Under the pieces are notes generated by a model that saw only the letters and a list, made by a program, of their open reading frames with translations, made no database searches and had not been told where the DNA came from. A stretch of DNA of 64,000 bases from Alkalicoccus urumqiensis (GTDB lineage Bacteria; Bacillota; Bacilli; Bacillales; Salisediminibacteriaceae), in contig NZ_PVNS01000007.1 of NCBI RefSeq assembly GCF_002993335.1, positions 124,001-188,000 on the forward strand, given 5' to 3'. The stretch's first letter is position 1, and every line of letters begins with the position of its first letter. A program made the translations under genes and the position numbers. Below are positions 53,652 through 60,996 of the stretch, one piece after another.

Positions 53652-53724
53652 AGCTCCGCACCTCCTCTGGTTCTTCTATTTCTTCCATGATAGCAAATCA
53701 TCCGCATCCATGCTTCTGCCTTTA

Positions 53725-53751
53725 GTATCGGGTGGCCGGGACAAAATGTTA
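53725..53751 (-). promoter_or_regulatory. Sigma-D promoter of flgM-flgN-flgK-flgL
   Basis: Minus strand TAAC, 15 bp, CCCGATAC, about 75 bp upstream of flgM; corresponds to the flgM promoter known in B. subtilis. Confidence 0.7.
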
Positions 53752-53789
53752 AGTTTTTCGCCGATTCTTTTGGATGGAGGGGTGCGGTG

Positions 53790-54091
53790 GGGTTCGGGGC
53801 TTTTCGGCGGTGTTCGAAAAAACGTCCGCTTCTCATAGTAGAATGTATCACAACTCCCCGCCGGACGTTCGTAAAGCGGCGTTCGACGTCCGTAACGAGG
53901 GCACGGACGTCCACTTCGTGAAAAACGTACCACTTCTCCATGCAAAACGTCCGTATCTCCAGCAGAAAGTCCGCTGCTTCCGAAAAACGTCCACTCCCAA
54001 AGCCCCCATCCACCGGCAGCGCACCCCACGCTGCCCCCTCTGCCCGAACCGTCCACCGATTCGGTCGGGGGGCGGGCGCCTCTCAGCCCGC
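53790..54091 (-). repeat. Phased array element B3
   Basis: Nine type B motifs on the plus strand at 53822, 53843, 53865, 53886, 53907, 53925, 53947, 53967 and 53987 (21,22,21,21,18,22,20,20). Followed by GGCAGC/GCTGCC (54015-54035) and GCGGGC/GCCCGC (54072-54091), the same hairpin modules as in type A elements. Together with B4 it is a direct repeat of B5-B6. Confidence 0.88.
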
Positions 54092-54123
54092 GGTCTCCCA
54101 ATTCCGTACAATAACCAAAATAA

Positions 54124-54441
54124 CCGGCCGCCACACACCGTCGGCCCCTCTGCGTTCGAACCGTTCACCGTTTGGAAGCAGAGGGCTGCGGCAGGTTTGG
54201 CCGCAACGGTTCCTAGTCCATCGGCGTTCGAAAAAACGTCCGCTTCTCATAGTGGAATGTATCACAACTCCCCGCCGGACGTTCGTTAAGCGGCGTTCGA
54301 CGTCCGTAACGAAGGCACGGACGTCCACTTCGTGAAAAACGTACCACTTCTCCATGCAAAACGTCCGTATCTCCAGCAGAAAGTCCGCTGCTTCCGGAAA
54401 ACGTCCACTTCCCCATCCACCGGCAGCGAAGACCGCTGCCC
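54124..54441 (-). repeat. Phased array element B4
   Basis: Nine type B motifs on the plus strand at 54236, 54257, 54279, 54300, 54321, 54339, 54361, 54381 and 54401, with the invariant spacing. A GCCGCC-type module (54127-54147) and a GCTGCGGC/GCCGCAAC hairpin (54185-54206) lie on the left, and GGCAGC/GCTGCC on the right. Confidence 0.88.
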
Positions 54442-54456
54442 CTATGACCAAACAAA

Positions 54457-54492
54457 AGAAGCGGCAGCCTCTTTGGACTCCGCTTTTTTTGT
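54457..54492 (-). terminator. Probable terminator of the NERD gene
   Basis: Imperfect AAGCGG/CCGCTT stem with A/T tracts, 20 bp beyond the NERD stop codon. Confidence 0.55.
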
Positions 54493-54510
54493 TTCGGTGC
54501 ATATCGATTT

Positions 54511-55503
54511 TCACCGTTTTCTCCTGTCCTGTTTTTCTATGTGCGCAATATGCCTTTCTATGTCATCGCTCTTTAATGCAGATGGATCGTTGCTTCTTTC
54601 CCAAAAGTCATTCACCGTGCGGTTCAAGGTGGCTCGCGAACTGATATAAAGAAGAGACATCAGCTCCTTTTTCTTTATCGGTGACTCCAGCAGACAGGAC
54701 AAATCCTGCAGATAGTAGAGATGCGCTGTTTTCGTCATGTTCCGGCAGCTGCGGCACTGCCATCGACCGCGCCTGCGGGTCATGTCTCTCGCTCCGCACG
54801 CTGCGCATGGAAACGGACGCAGTATTTCCTGTACGCTGATCTGATACCTGCTCAACAGATCAAGCCGCTTTTCCGTCGTCATTTTCTGAAGCGTGTCGAT
54901 CAATTTCCGCTGCTTGTCTTTAGTCATCATCCGCTTCGTGTGGTGCCTCATATACTCTTCCAGCTGATACAGCATTCTCGCCGAATGGTACACCTTTTCC
55001 GGGCACTGTTCGTCGCGGATAACGGCTTTTTCATGCGACACAATCACATCCGCTTCGATTGGTATCCGCGGATAGCCGTGCGCCTCCAGCCATTTCGCAA
55101 GCTCCCGTTTCTGCCTGTCCACCTGCGCGACCGGACAGGAAAATCCACTCTGCCCTTCACTGTTCGTGCGGAGAAGCTGGCCGTTTTTCACATCAAAATC
55201 CAGCGTACCATTCATATGCTTCACTTCACCGATGTATATAAATGAAGGAAACAGCAAAAGAAGGTCGATTTGAAAATAGTGGTCGGAAAAGGTCGAAGGC
55301 AGGCGGAGCCCCTGGATAATGGCCGCTTTCTCCTGAAGGTAGGGAAGATAATAGCTGAGGGAATGCTCACCGGCGAAACCGGCTTTGAATTTCTGATAAT
55401 CGGAGTCGATCTGCGGCCTGCTGCTGTGGGAGAAAGGCAGGCGCCGGAGCAGTGCTTCGTACTGTTTTAACACAAAAGGGCGGGAGTAGGTAGATGGCTG
55501 CAT
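54511..55503 (-). CDS. NERD-domain nuclease-related protein with zinc ribbon
   Basis: 330 residues. A NERD domain spans about 40-160, with E46, D80 in FQIDLLLLF, and E93/K95 in YIGEVKHMNG; this is a PD-(D/E)xK-like active-site arrangement. A four-Cys zinc ribbon follows (C233, C236, C250, C253), then a short helical, possibly HTH-like C-terminus. NERD proteins are predicted DNA nucleases of unproven role. The gene lies between two copies of a 600-bp double repeat and separates yvyF from flgM, so it looks like an inserted cassette. AAGGGG precedes ATG. It carries no transport or flagellar feature. Confidence 0.82.
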   Translation of the reverse strand: MQPSTYSRPFVLKQYEALLRRLPFSHSSRPQIDSDYQKFKAGFAGEHSLSYYLPYLQEKAAIIQGLRLPSTFSDHYFQIDLLLLFPSFIYIGEVKHMNGTLDFDVKNGQLLRTNSEGQSGFSCPVAQVDRQKRELAKWLEAHGYPRIPIEADVIVSHEKAVIRDEQCPEKVYHSARMLYQLEEYMRHHTKRMMTKDKQRKLIDTLQKMTTEKRLDLLSRYQISVQEILRPFPCAACGARDMTRRRGRWQCRSCRNMTKTAHLYYLQDLSCLLESPIKKKELMSLLYISSRATLNRTVNDFWERSNDPSALKSDDIERHIAHIEKQDRRKR

Positions 55504-55580
55504 TGGAAAACCCCTTTTTATATAAGATACTTTATTATACGTTTATCTGGAAAAGAAATCCACTTATTGTTTGGTCGATG

Positions 55581-55890
55581 GCTGCGGCGGGGTCGGCCGC
55601 AGCGGTCCTTTCCGGCGTCGTTCGAAAAAACGTCCACTTCTAATGGGTGAATGTAGCGTAACGCCCCGCTGAACGTTCGTAAAGCGGCGTTCGACGTCCG
55701 TAACGAGGGCACGGACGTCCACTTCGTGAAAAACGTACCACTTCTCCATCCGAAACGTCCGTATCTCCAGCAGAAAGTCCGCTGCTTCCGAAAAACGTCC
55801 ACTTCCCCATCCACCGGCAGCACACCCCGCGCTGCCCCTCTGCCCGAACCGTCCACCGATTCAGTCCGGGGCGGGCGCCTTCCAGCCCGC
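55581..55890 (-). repeat. Phased array element B5
   Basis: Nine type B motifs on the plus strand at 55630, 55651, 55673, 55694, 55715, 55733, 55755, 55775 and 55795, with the invariant spacing. A perfect GCTGCGGC/GCCGCAGC hairpin (55581-55603) lies on the left, and GGCAGC/GCTGCC then GCGGGC/GCCCGC on the right. Direct repeat of B3. Confidence 0.88.
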
Positions 55891-55983
55891 AGTCTTCCAA
55901 TTCCGTACAATAACCAAAATAACCGGCCGCCACACACCGTCGGCCCTTCTGCTTTCGAACCGTTCACCGTTTGGAAGCAGAGG

Positions 55984-56303
55984 GCTGCGGCAGGTTTGGC
56001 CGCAGCGGTTCCTAGTCCATCGGCGTTCGAAAAAACGTCCGCTTCTCATAGTGGAATGTATCACAACTCCCCGCCGGACGTTCGTTAAGCGGCGTTCGAC
56101 GTCCGTAACGAAGGCACGGACGTCCACTTCGTGAAAAACGTACCACTTCTCCATGCAAAACGTCCGTATCTCCAGCAGAAGGTCCGCTGCTTCCGAAAAA
56201 CGTCCACTCCCAAAGCCCCCATCCACCAGCCGCCACACCCCGGCGGCCCTCTGCCGAAAACAGCACACTGTTCGGAAGCAGATGGCAGGCGCTCTCCAGC
56301 CTG
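55984..56303 (-). repeat. Phased array element B6
   Basis: Nine type B motifs on the plus strand at 56035, 56056, 56078, 56099, 56120, 56138, 56160, 56180 and 56200, with the invariant spacing. Left hairpin GCTGCGGC/GCCGCAGC (55984-56006), right modules GCCGCC/GGCGGC and GCAGGC/GCCTGC. Direct repeat of B4, about 1.8 kb away and nearly identical. Confidence 0.88.
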
Positions 56304-56327
56304 CGGTCTCCCATTTCTGCCGCAGAC

Positions 56328-56364
56328 GAAAAACACCCCCGGGAGGCTGTGTGCCTTCCGGGGG
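56328..56364 (-). terminator. Terminator of yvyF
   Basis: CCCCCGGGAGG/CCTTCCGGGGG stem (56336-56346 with 56354-56364) with Ts on the minus strand, 10 bp beyond the stop. Confidence 0.85.
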
Positions 56365-56374
56365 CTCTGTCCTT

Positions 56375-56809
56375 CTAGCGGTCGCGGTTCACGCGGTCGC
56401 CGAGGGAGTGGTAGGTGACGTTTTTCTTTTTTTCGGTTTCGTCTTTGCGGTTCTGGAACGATCGCTCGCGCTCCTGAGTCTTGAGTCCGTCGGTGATGCC
56501 TTTACGGCAGTCGTCACAGAGGCGGCCTTCGCGGATCGGCGTCTCGCACGATTCACACGGATACGACAGTCCCGGGAACTGCGAAGCAAGAATCCTGCCT
56601 TCGCGTACGAACGTCGCAATCTGCTCTTTCGACACGCCCGTTGCTTCATTTACTTCCTCCATCGTCGCGCGGCGGTTTTCCCGCCTGCGGATGAAGCTGT
56701 ATACTTTCTCAAAATCCTCTTCGACTTCACGGTGGCACTTCTCACATACCGAGCGGAGCGCTTTGACAAACACGCCGCCGCACTTCGGGCAGTTGGATAA
56801 TTCGGGCAT
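56375..56809 (-). CDS. yvyF: YvyF, flagellar-operon zinc protein
   Basis: 144 residues, TIGR03826/YvyF type. An N-terminal zinc ribbon (NCPKCGGVFVK, CEKCHRE), a central winged-helix-like segment (ATMEEVNEATGVSKEQIATFVREGR, core EVNEATGVSKEQI) and a second four-Cys site (YPCESC, RLCDDC) are visible. It is possibly a DNA-binding regulator of the flgM operon, but no function is proven. AGGAGGAG precedes ATG. It is 67 bp downstream of comFC as usual, but its normal downstream partner flgM has been displaced by the repeat/NERD insertion. A terminator now follows it directly. Confidence 0.92.
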   Translation of the reverse strand: MPELSNCPKCGGVFVKALRSVCEKCHREVEEDFEKVYSFIRRRENRRATMEEVNEATGVSKEQIATFVREGRILASQFPGLSYPCESCETPIREGRLCDDCRKGITDGLKTQERERSFQNRKDETEKKKNVTYHSLGDRVNRDR

Positions 56810-56876
56810 GGGGTCTCCTCCTTCACGCAGGTCTCTATCCTTTCTATCGACAGAAACCGACGAAATGTGAAGCCTT

Positions 56877-57542
56877 TTATCCCATTTTCCTGACCGCCCG
56901 CGCCGCCGTCACCGCCCCGGCGACACGAAAACCTGCTTCCCTTAATACTGCGGCCGCCGCCTGAATCGTCGCACCGCTCGTATAAATATCATCGACCAGA
57001 ACGACTGGCCGCCTGCCCGGTTCCGCCCCCGGAGCTTTCGCAAACGCCAGCGCCAGATTCTCCTCCCGCCCTTCCCGCGATGACTTGCTCTGCTTCTCGG
57101 AAAACGTCGTCCGCACCAATAACTTCTGCACGTCCGGAAAAGCAGCAGCAACAAGCGCCGCCTGATTGAACCCGCGCTCCCACTCCCGGTCCGGGTGAAG
57201 TGGCACCGGCACAGCAACCGCCGCCCCAAACGTCCTTCGAGAGAGCAGCGCGAGATTCGCCGCAAACACCTCCGCAAGCACTGCATCCCCTCGGTACTTA
57301 AACCGCGCCATCACCTCCTGCACCGCGTCCGAATACGCATACAGCGACCGCTGCCGCACCGCCTCCTCCCCGCGCGCCGCGCAGTCCGGACACCGCTCCC
57401 CCGGATGCCCGCACACGTCACATCCGACCGGAAGCCGCTCCAGCCCCGAGGTACACGAAGCACACAGCCGCGGCCGCTTCTGAAACACCGTCACCCAGTC
57501 CGCCGGCGGGACGACACGGTTTCCGCACACGAGGCAGCTCAC
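56877..57542 (-). CDS. comFC: Competence protein ComFC (phosphoribosyltransferase-like)
   Basis: 221 residues. An N-terminal zinc ribbon (SCLVCGNRV, LCASC) and CDVCGHPGERCPDC region precede a type I phosphoribosyltransferase domain with PVVLVDDIYTSGATIQAA. It is needed for DNA uptake and transformation and works with ComFA. I place the start at GTG 57542, which overlaps the TGA stop of comFA (GTGA), with GGGAG upstream; 57578 would add 12 residues without a site. No comFB lies between comFA and comFC, unlike B. subtilis. Confidence 0.93.
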   Translation of the reverse strand: MSCLVCGNRVVPPADWVTVFQKRPRLCASCTSGLERLPVGCDVCGHPGERCPDCAARGEEAVRQRSLYAYSDAVQEVMARFKYRGDAVLAEVFAANLALLSRRTFGAAVAVPVPLHPDREWERGFNQAALVAAAFPDVQKLLVRTTFSEKQSKSSREGREENLALAFAKAPGAEPGRRPVVLVDDIYTSGATIQAAAAVLREAGFRVAGAVTAARAVRKMG

Positions 57543-58858
57543 CGGTTCAGCTCCCGGATCGTCCGCACCGCGCGCCACATCGCGACCGTGGCCCCTTCAT
57601 GGAAAAACGCCACGTCCCCCGACGGTTCCGACGCGCTCCTCCCCGCCCGGCCCGCGATCTGAATGAGCGCCGTCTCCGTGAAGATCTCCGCCTCGGCGGA
57701 TAAAACGGCGACCTGTACACGAGGGATCGTCACGCCCCGCTCCAGAATCGTCGTCGTCACCAGCACGTCCACGTCCCCATTTCGGAACGCATGGATTCTG
57801 GAAGACCGCTCCGGCTCTCCGGCATGGACTGTCGTGACGGTACGCGGGAGAATGTTGACGGCACAGGCCACCGTTTCCAGATCATCCACGTGCGCCACGA
57901 ACAGCATCACCGGTCTGTCTGCGTGGCGTTCCAGAAAGATACGGAGTGGCCCGCTGACTCTTCCGGCGGCGGCTTCTTTCTGCCAGCGGCACCACGATAA
58001 ACGCGGAACGGGGAGATCGGCGCCGTGAAACCGTCTCGGTACGACGGCTGCAGGAAGCTTTCCGCTTTTCTGTAGGCGGCGTTGGTTTCGTGACGGGGTG
58101 GCAGTGACGTCGATCCGGCTGCCTCCGGGGGCGGTGATGCGGGCGGCGGCTTTCTTCAGACGGGCGTCGAGGGTGTAGGGGAAGGCGTCGACTTCGTCGA
58201 TGATGACGAGCGGGAAAACGGGTGCGAGCCGGAAGAGCTGGTGGGTCGTCGCGACGTAGATGTCGGCGGTCGTGTAGCGCGTTTCGGCAGGGATATCGCC
58301 GTGAAGGGCGTGCACGCGCGCGTTCGGAAAGGCGGACGCGAGGCGCGGGGCGAGCTCCTGGACGACGTCGCGGCGCGGGGCTGCGAGAGCAACGGGGCCG
58401 TCCTGGAGCGCGCGGGTGATGACGGGAAAGAGCATTTCAGTTTTGCCGGCGCCGCAGACCGCCCAGAGGAGCTGTTCGGGCAGGCGTTTTTCGTAGCCGC
58501 GGACGAGTGTATCGGCGGCGTTCTGCTGCATCGGGGTGAGGGTCCCGTCCCACGTCGTGCTTCCGGCTTCGGGGCGGTGCGGGGCATCGGTGAGCGTGTA
58601 GAGCGAAGCGCAGCTGCGGATGGCGCCCATGTCGACGCAGGCGCGGCAGTACGTGCATTCTTTATGGCAGCGCGCGCAGTTTTTTACCGTGCCGAATAGC
58701 GCCGCGTCGGTATTGCCGCAGCGGATGCAGATTGTTTTCTGCGCGGGGATGCGGGTGATGGCGTCGTTTTCGTTTAACAGCTGTTCGGCATGGCGGATGG
58801 TGGCTGCCTCCAGGTGGGGCGCTGCTTCTTCGGCGGTGATCTGTCGGTGTGGAAACAT
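57539..58858 (-). CDS. comFA: Competence DNA-uptake helicase ComFA
   Basis: 439 residues. A zinc-finger region (CIRCGN, CARCHKECTYCRAC, residues 44-74) precedes an SF2 ATPase: Walker A AVCGAGKTE (133-141), DEVD box VIIDEVDAFPY, and motif VI QIAGRAGRS. It powers transport of single-stranded DNA through the ComEC channel on the inner membrane face. It is coupled to comFC by a 4-bp overlap. The codon composition and GC are higher than in flanking flagellar genes. Complete, so the competence machinery here looks intact. Confidence 0.95.
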   Translation of the reverse strand: MFPHRQITAEEAAPHLEAATIRHAEQLLNENDAITRIPAQKTICIRCGNTDAALFGTVKNCARCHKECTYCRACVDMGAIRSCASLYTLTDAPHRPEAGSTTWDGTLTPMQQNAADTLVRGYEKRLPEQLLWAVCGAGKTEMLFPVITRALQDGPVALAAPRRDVVQELAPRLASAFPNARVHALHGDIPAETRYTTADIYVATTHQLFRLAPVFPLVIIDEVDAFPYTLDARLKKAAARITAPGGSRIDVTATPSRNQRRLQKSGKLPAAVVPRRFHGADLPVPRLSWCRWQKEAAAGRVSGPLRIFLERHADRPVMLFVAHVDDLETVACAVNILPRTVTTVHAGEPERSSRIHAFRNGDVDVLVTTTILERGVTIPRVQVAVLSAEAEIFTETALIQIAGRAGRSASEPSGDVAFFHEGATVAMWRAVRTIRELNR

Positions 58859-58970
58859 GAAAAAACCTCCCTATACGTTATAGTGGAGGGTCCTTGGGTA
58901 ATGGGGCTTGTCGGCGTTCAGTGGAAAGTTTCCGGCGGCGGGACGGACCCCGGTGCCGCCGGTATGTCGA

Positions 58971-59819
58971 TCAGTTCTGGTGCATCCAGCCGATGCCGAG
59001 GCTTCCCGGCCCGAGATGGGTGCCGATGACCGGGCCGAAGTAGCTGATGTAGACGGTCGCGTTCGGGTAGCGGCTCCGCAGATCGTCTGCGATCGGTTCG
59101 GCTTTTTCCGGGCAGTTGCCGTGAATGACGGCGATGAGGACGCGGTCGTTTTCGTCCACGTCTTCGTCGAGAAGCTGGCGCATGCGGGCGACGGCTTTTT
59201 TCTCGGTGCGCACTTTTTCAAACGGCACGATCTTTTTGTCTTCGAAATGGAGCACCGGCTTGATTTTCAGCATGCTGCCGATAAAGAGCTGCGCGCCGTT
59301 CAACCGGCCGCCGCGGTGCAGGTGGCTTAAGTCGTCGGCCATGAAGTAGGCGCGTGTTTTCTCCCGGCGGCTGTGGAGTTCCGTCATGATCTCGGCAGCG
59401 GACCGGCCTTCTTCCGCAAGACGCGCGGCTTCGAGGGCGAAGAAGCCCTGGATCATGCAGCTGATTTCGGAGTCGAAAATGTGAATCGGCAGGTCGTCGT
59501 ACATTTCTGCGGCAGCTGTTGCGGTCTGGTACGTGCCGCTGATGCCGCTCGACAGCGTGATGACGATGATTTCGTCATGCTCGGCGCCGAGTTCGCGGAA
59601 CGTTTCCTCGAACAGGCCGATGCTCGGCTGCGATGTCGTCGGCAGCTGCTCCGTCGTTTTCATTTTATAATAGAAGTCTTCGGTCGTAATGTCCCATTCT
59701 TCCTGGTATGTTTCTTCGCCGAAAACGACATTCAGCGGCACCATCGTGATGTGGTGTTTCTCGCGCACGTCTTTCGGTATATAGGCCGTGCTGTCTGTCA
59801 CAATCGCAACTCTGCTCAT
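58971..59819 (-). CDS. degV: DegV family fatty-acid-binding protein
   Basis: 282 residues with the DegV opening (RVAIVTDSTAYIPKDV) and ITLSSGISGTYQTATAAA, which contains the Ser/Thr ligands for a bound fatty-acid carboxylate. DegV/FakB proteins present fatty acids to FakA kinase. The position beside comFA and degU is conserved in Bacilli. ATG 59819 follows GGGGAT; a longer reading to 59858 is less likely. Element A5 separates it from degU. Confidence 0.92.
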   Translation of the reverse strand: MSRVAIVTDSTAYIPKDVREKHHITMVPLNVVFGEETYQEEWDITTEDFYYKMKTTEQLPTTSQPSIGLFEETFRELGAEHDEIIVITLSSGISGTYQTATAAAEMYDDLPIHIFDSEISCMIQGFFALEAARLAEEGRSAAEIMTELHSRREKTRAYFMADDLSHLHRGGRLNGAQLFIGSMLKIKPVLHFEDKKIVPFEKVRTEKKAVARMRQLLDEDVDENDRVLIAVIHGNCPEKAEPIADDLRSRYPNATVYISYFGPVIGTHLGPGSLGIGWMHQN

Positions 59820-59960
59820 AGCGTAATCCCCGTTTCGTAAAATATCCTGTTTGTTCATAGTACCAATCCCTGCCAGCCGTGTCTATACGGACAATGTGGT
59901 TTTTTGCCGGCGGGACGGCGTCTATTTTGTTTCCTCCCTGTGGCACGTTCGAGGCAGAGG

Positions 59961-60219
59961 GGCCGCCGGTGTGTGGCGGCAGTGGATGGAGGGAAGTGGG
60001 ACTTTGCCGTGCCGTTGTGGGAATCCGTGCAGGAGAAGTGGGAATGTGAGTACCGGAAGCTGGACTTTTCGTCTCATTTGGGAATCGGTACCCGAGTTAT
60101 CGGAATCGCAGCAGGAGTTATGGGAATGGGAGCCGCCGTTATGGGACTGCACCCTGCCGTAGTGAGACTCCGCCGGAAACCACACCCCGAACAACCACTG
60201 CGGCCCAACCCGCCGCAGC
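59961..60219 (+). repeat. Phased array element A5
   Basis: Nine type A motifs on the plus strand at 59996, 60017, 60038, 60059, 60078, 60099, 60120, 60141 and 60162 (21,21,21,19,21,21,21,21). GGCCGCC/GGCGGC hairpin at 59961-59980 and CTGCGGC/GCCGCAG at 60198-60218. It splits degV from degU. Confidence 0.87.
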
Positions 60220-60230
60220 CATCTGCTCAA

Positions 60231-60260
60231 AACAAAAAACGCACCGGATATCCGGCGCGC
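60231..60260 (-). terminator. Terminator of degS-degU
   Basis: GCACCGGA/TCCGGCGC stem followed on the minus strand by GTTTTTTGTTTT, 14 bp past the degU stop. Confidence 0.75.
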
Positions 60261-60273
60261 TTTCTGGGATGGA

Positions 60274-60966
60274 TCAGTTTACTTTGACCCAGCCGTTTTT
60301 GATGGCGTCTACGACAGCCTGCGTACGGTCGTTCATGTTCATCTTCTGCAGGATGTTGCTGACGTGGTTTTTGACGGTTTTTTCGCTGATATAGAGCGCT
60401 TCGCCGATGGCGCGGTTGCTCTTGCCGTCGGTCATGAGCTGCAGTACTTCGCACTCGCGGCGCGTCAGAAGGTGCAGCGGGCGGCGGTATTCGACTTCGC
60501 GGAAGCCGACTTCGGTTTCGCCTCCGCCGTCGCTTGCCAGACGGCGGTATTCTTTAATGAGGTTGTACGTGACTTTCGGGTGGATATACGCACCGCCCTC
60601 GCCGACGACTTTCACGGCTTCGATGAGTGCTTCGGTGTCCATCTCTTTAAGAAGGTAGCCGGAGGCGCCTGTCTTGAGCACGTGGGTGACGTACGTTTCG
60701 TCGTCGTGGATGGAAAGAATGAGTACTTTCACATTCGGGAACGTTTCGACGAGCGTTTTTGTTGCTTCCATGCCGTTGACTGCCGGCATGTTAATATCCA
60801 TGAGCACGACGTCCGGCTGGTTCTGGCGGACGAGGTCGAGTACTTCGTTGCCGTCGTTTCCTTCGGCGACAACTTCAAAGCTGTCTTCCATGGAAAGGAT
60901 CCGCTTGACCCCTTCACGGAAAAGCTGGTGGTCATCTATTAGGACAATGCGTAGTTTATTTTCCAT
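60274..60966 (-). CDS. degU: Response regulator DegU
   Basis: 230 residues. The receiver domain has acidic D11/D12 and phosphoacceptor D57 ([13 protein letters not shown]), followed by a LuxR-type HTH ([21 protein letters not shown], ending NGWVKVN). It controls exoenzymes, competence, flagellar genes and biofilm according to phosphorylation by DegS. AGGAGG precedes ATG. It is 30 bp downstream of degS in the conserved operon. Compare with the Asp-less paralogue at 47421. Confidence 0.97.
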   Translation of the reverse strand: MENKLRIVLIDDHQLFREGVKRILSMEDSFEVVAEGNDGNEVLDLVRQNQPDVVLMDINMPAVNGMEATKTLVETFPNVKVLILSIHDDETYVTHVLKTGASGYLLKEMDTEALIEAVKVVGEGGAYIHPKVTYNLIKEYRRLASDGGGETEVGFREVEYRRPLHLLTRRECEVLQLMTDGKSNRAIGEALYISEKTVKNHVSNILQKMNMNDRTQAVVDAIKNGWVKVN

Positions 60967-60996
60967 AATTCCATTCCTCCTGCGTAGTTGGCTTCG

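Noticed and set aside
53820-56210. Long open frames through the type B arrays (about 100-145 codons on the minus strand).
   Set aside because: They are by-products of roughly 21-bp periodicity. The diverged copy at 17803 has a TGA in the same frame, intervals of 18, 20 and 22 bp break codon phase, and no ribosome sites precede them.
58858-58900. ComK box upstream of comFA.
   Set aside because: No AAAA-N5-TTTT pair with the right spacing was found.
58930-58962. Terminator after degV (CCGGCGGC/GCCGCCGG).
   Set aside because: The arms pair but the 15-base loop is long and no T-run follows on the minus strand.
9588-60219. CRISPR array interpretation of the phased repeats.
   Set aside because: Units are degenerate and only about 21 bp, with no constant repeat separated by unique spacers, and no cas genes are present.
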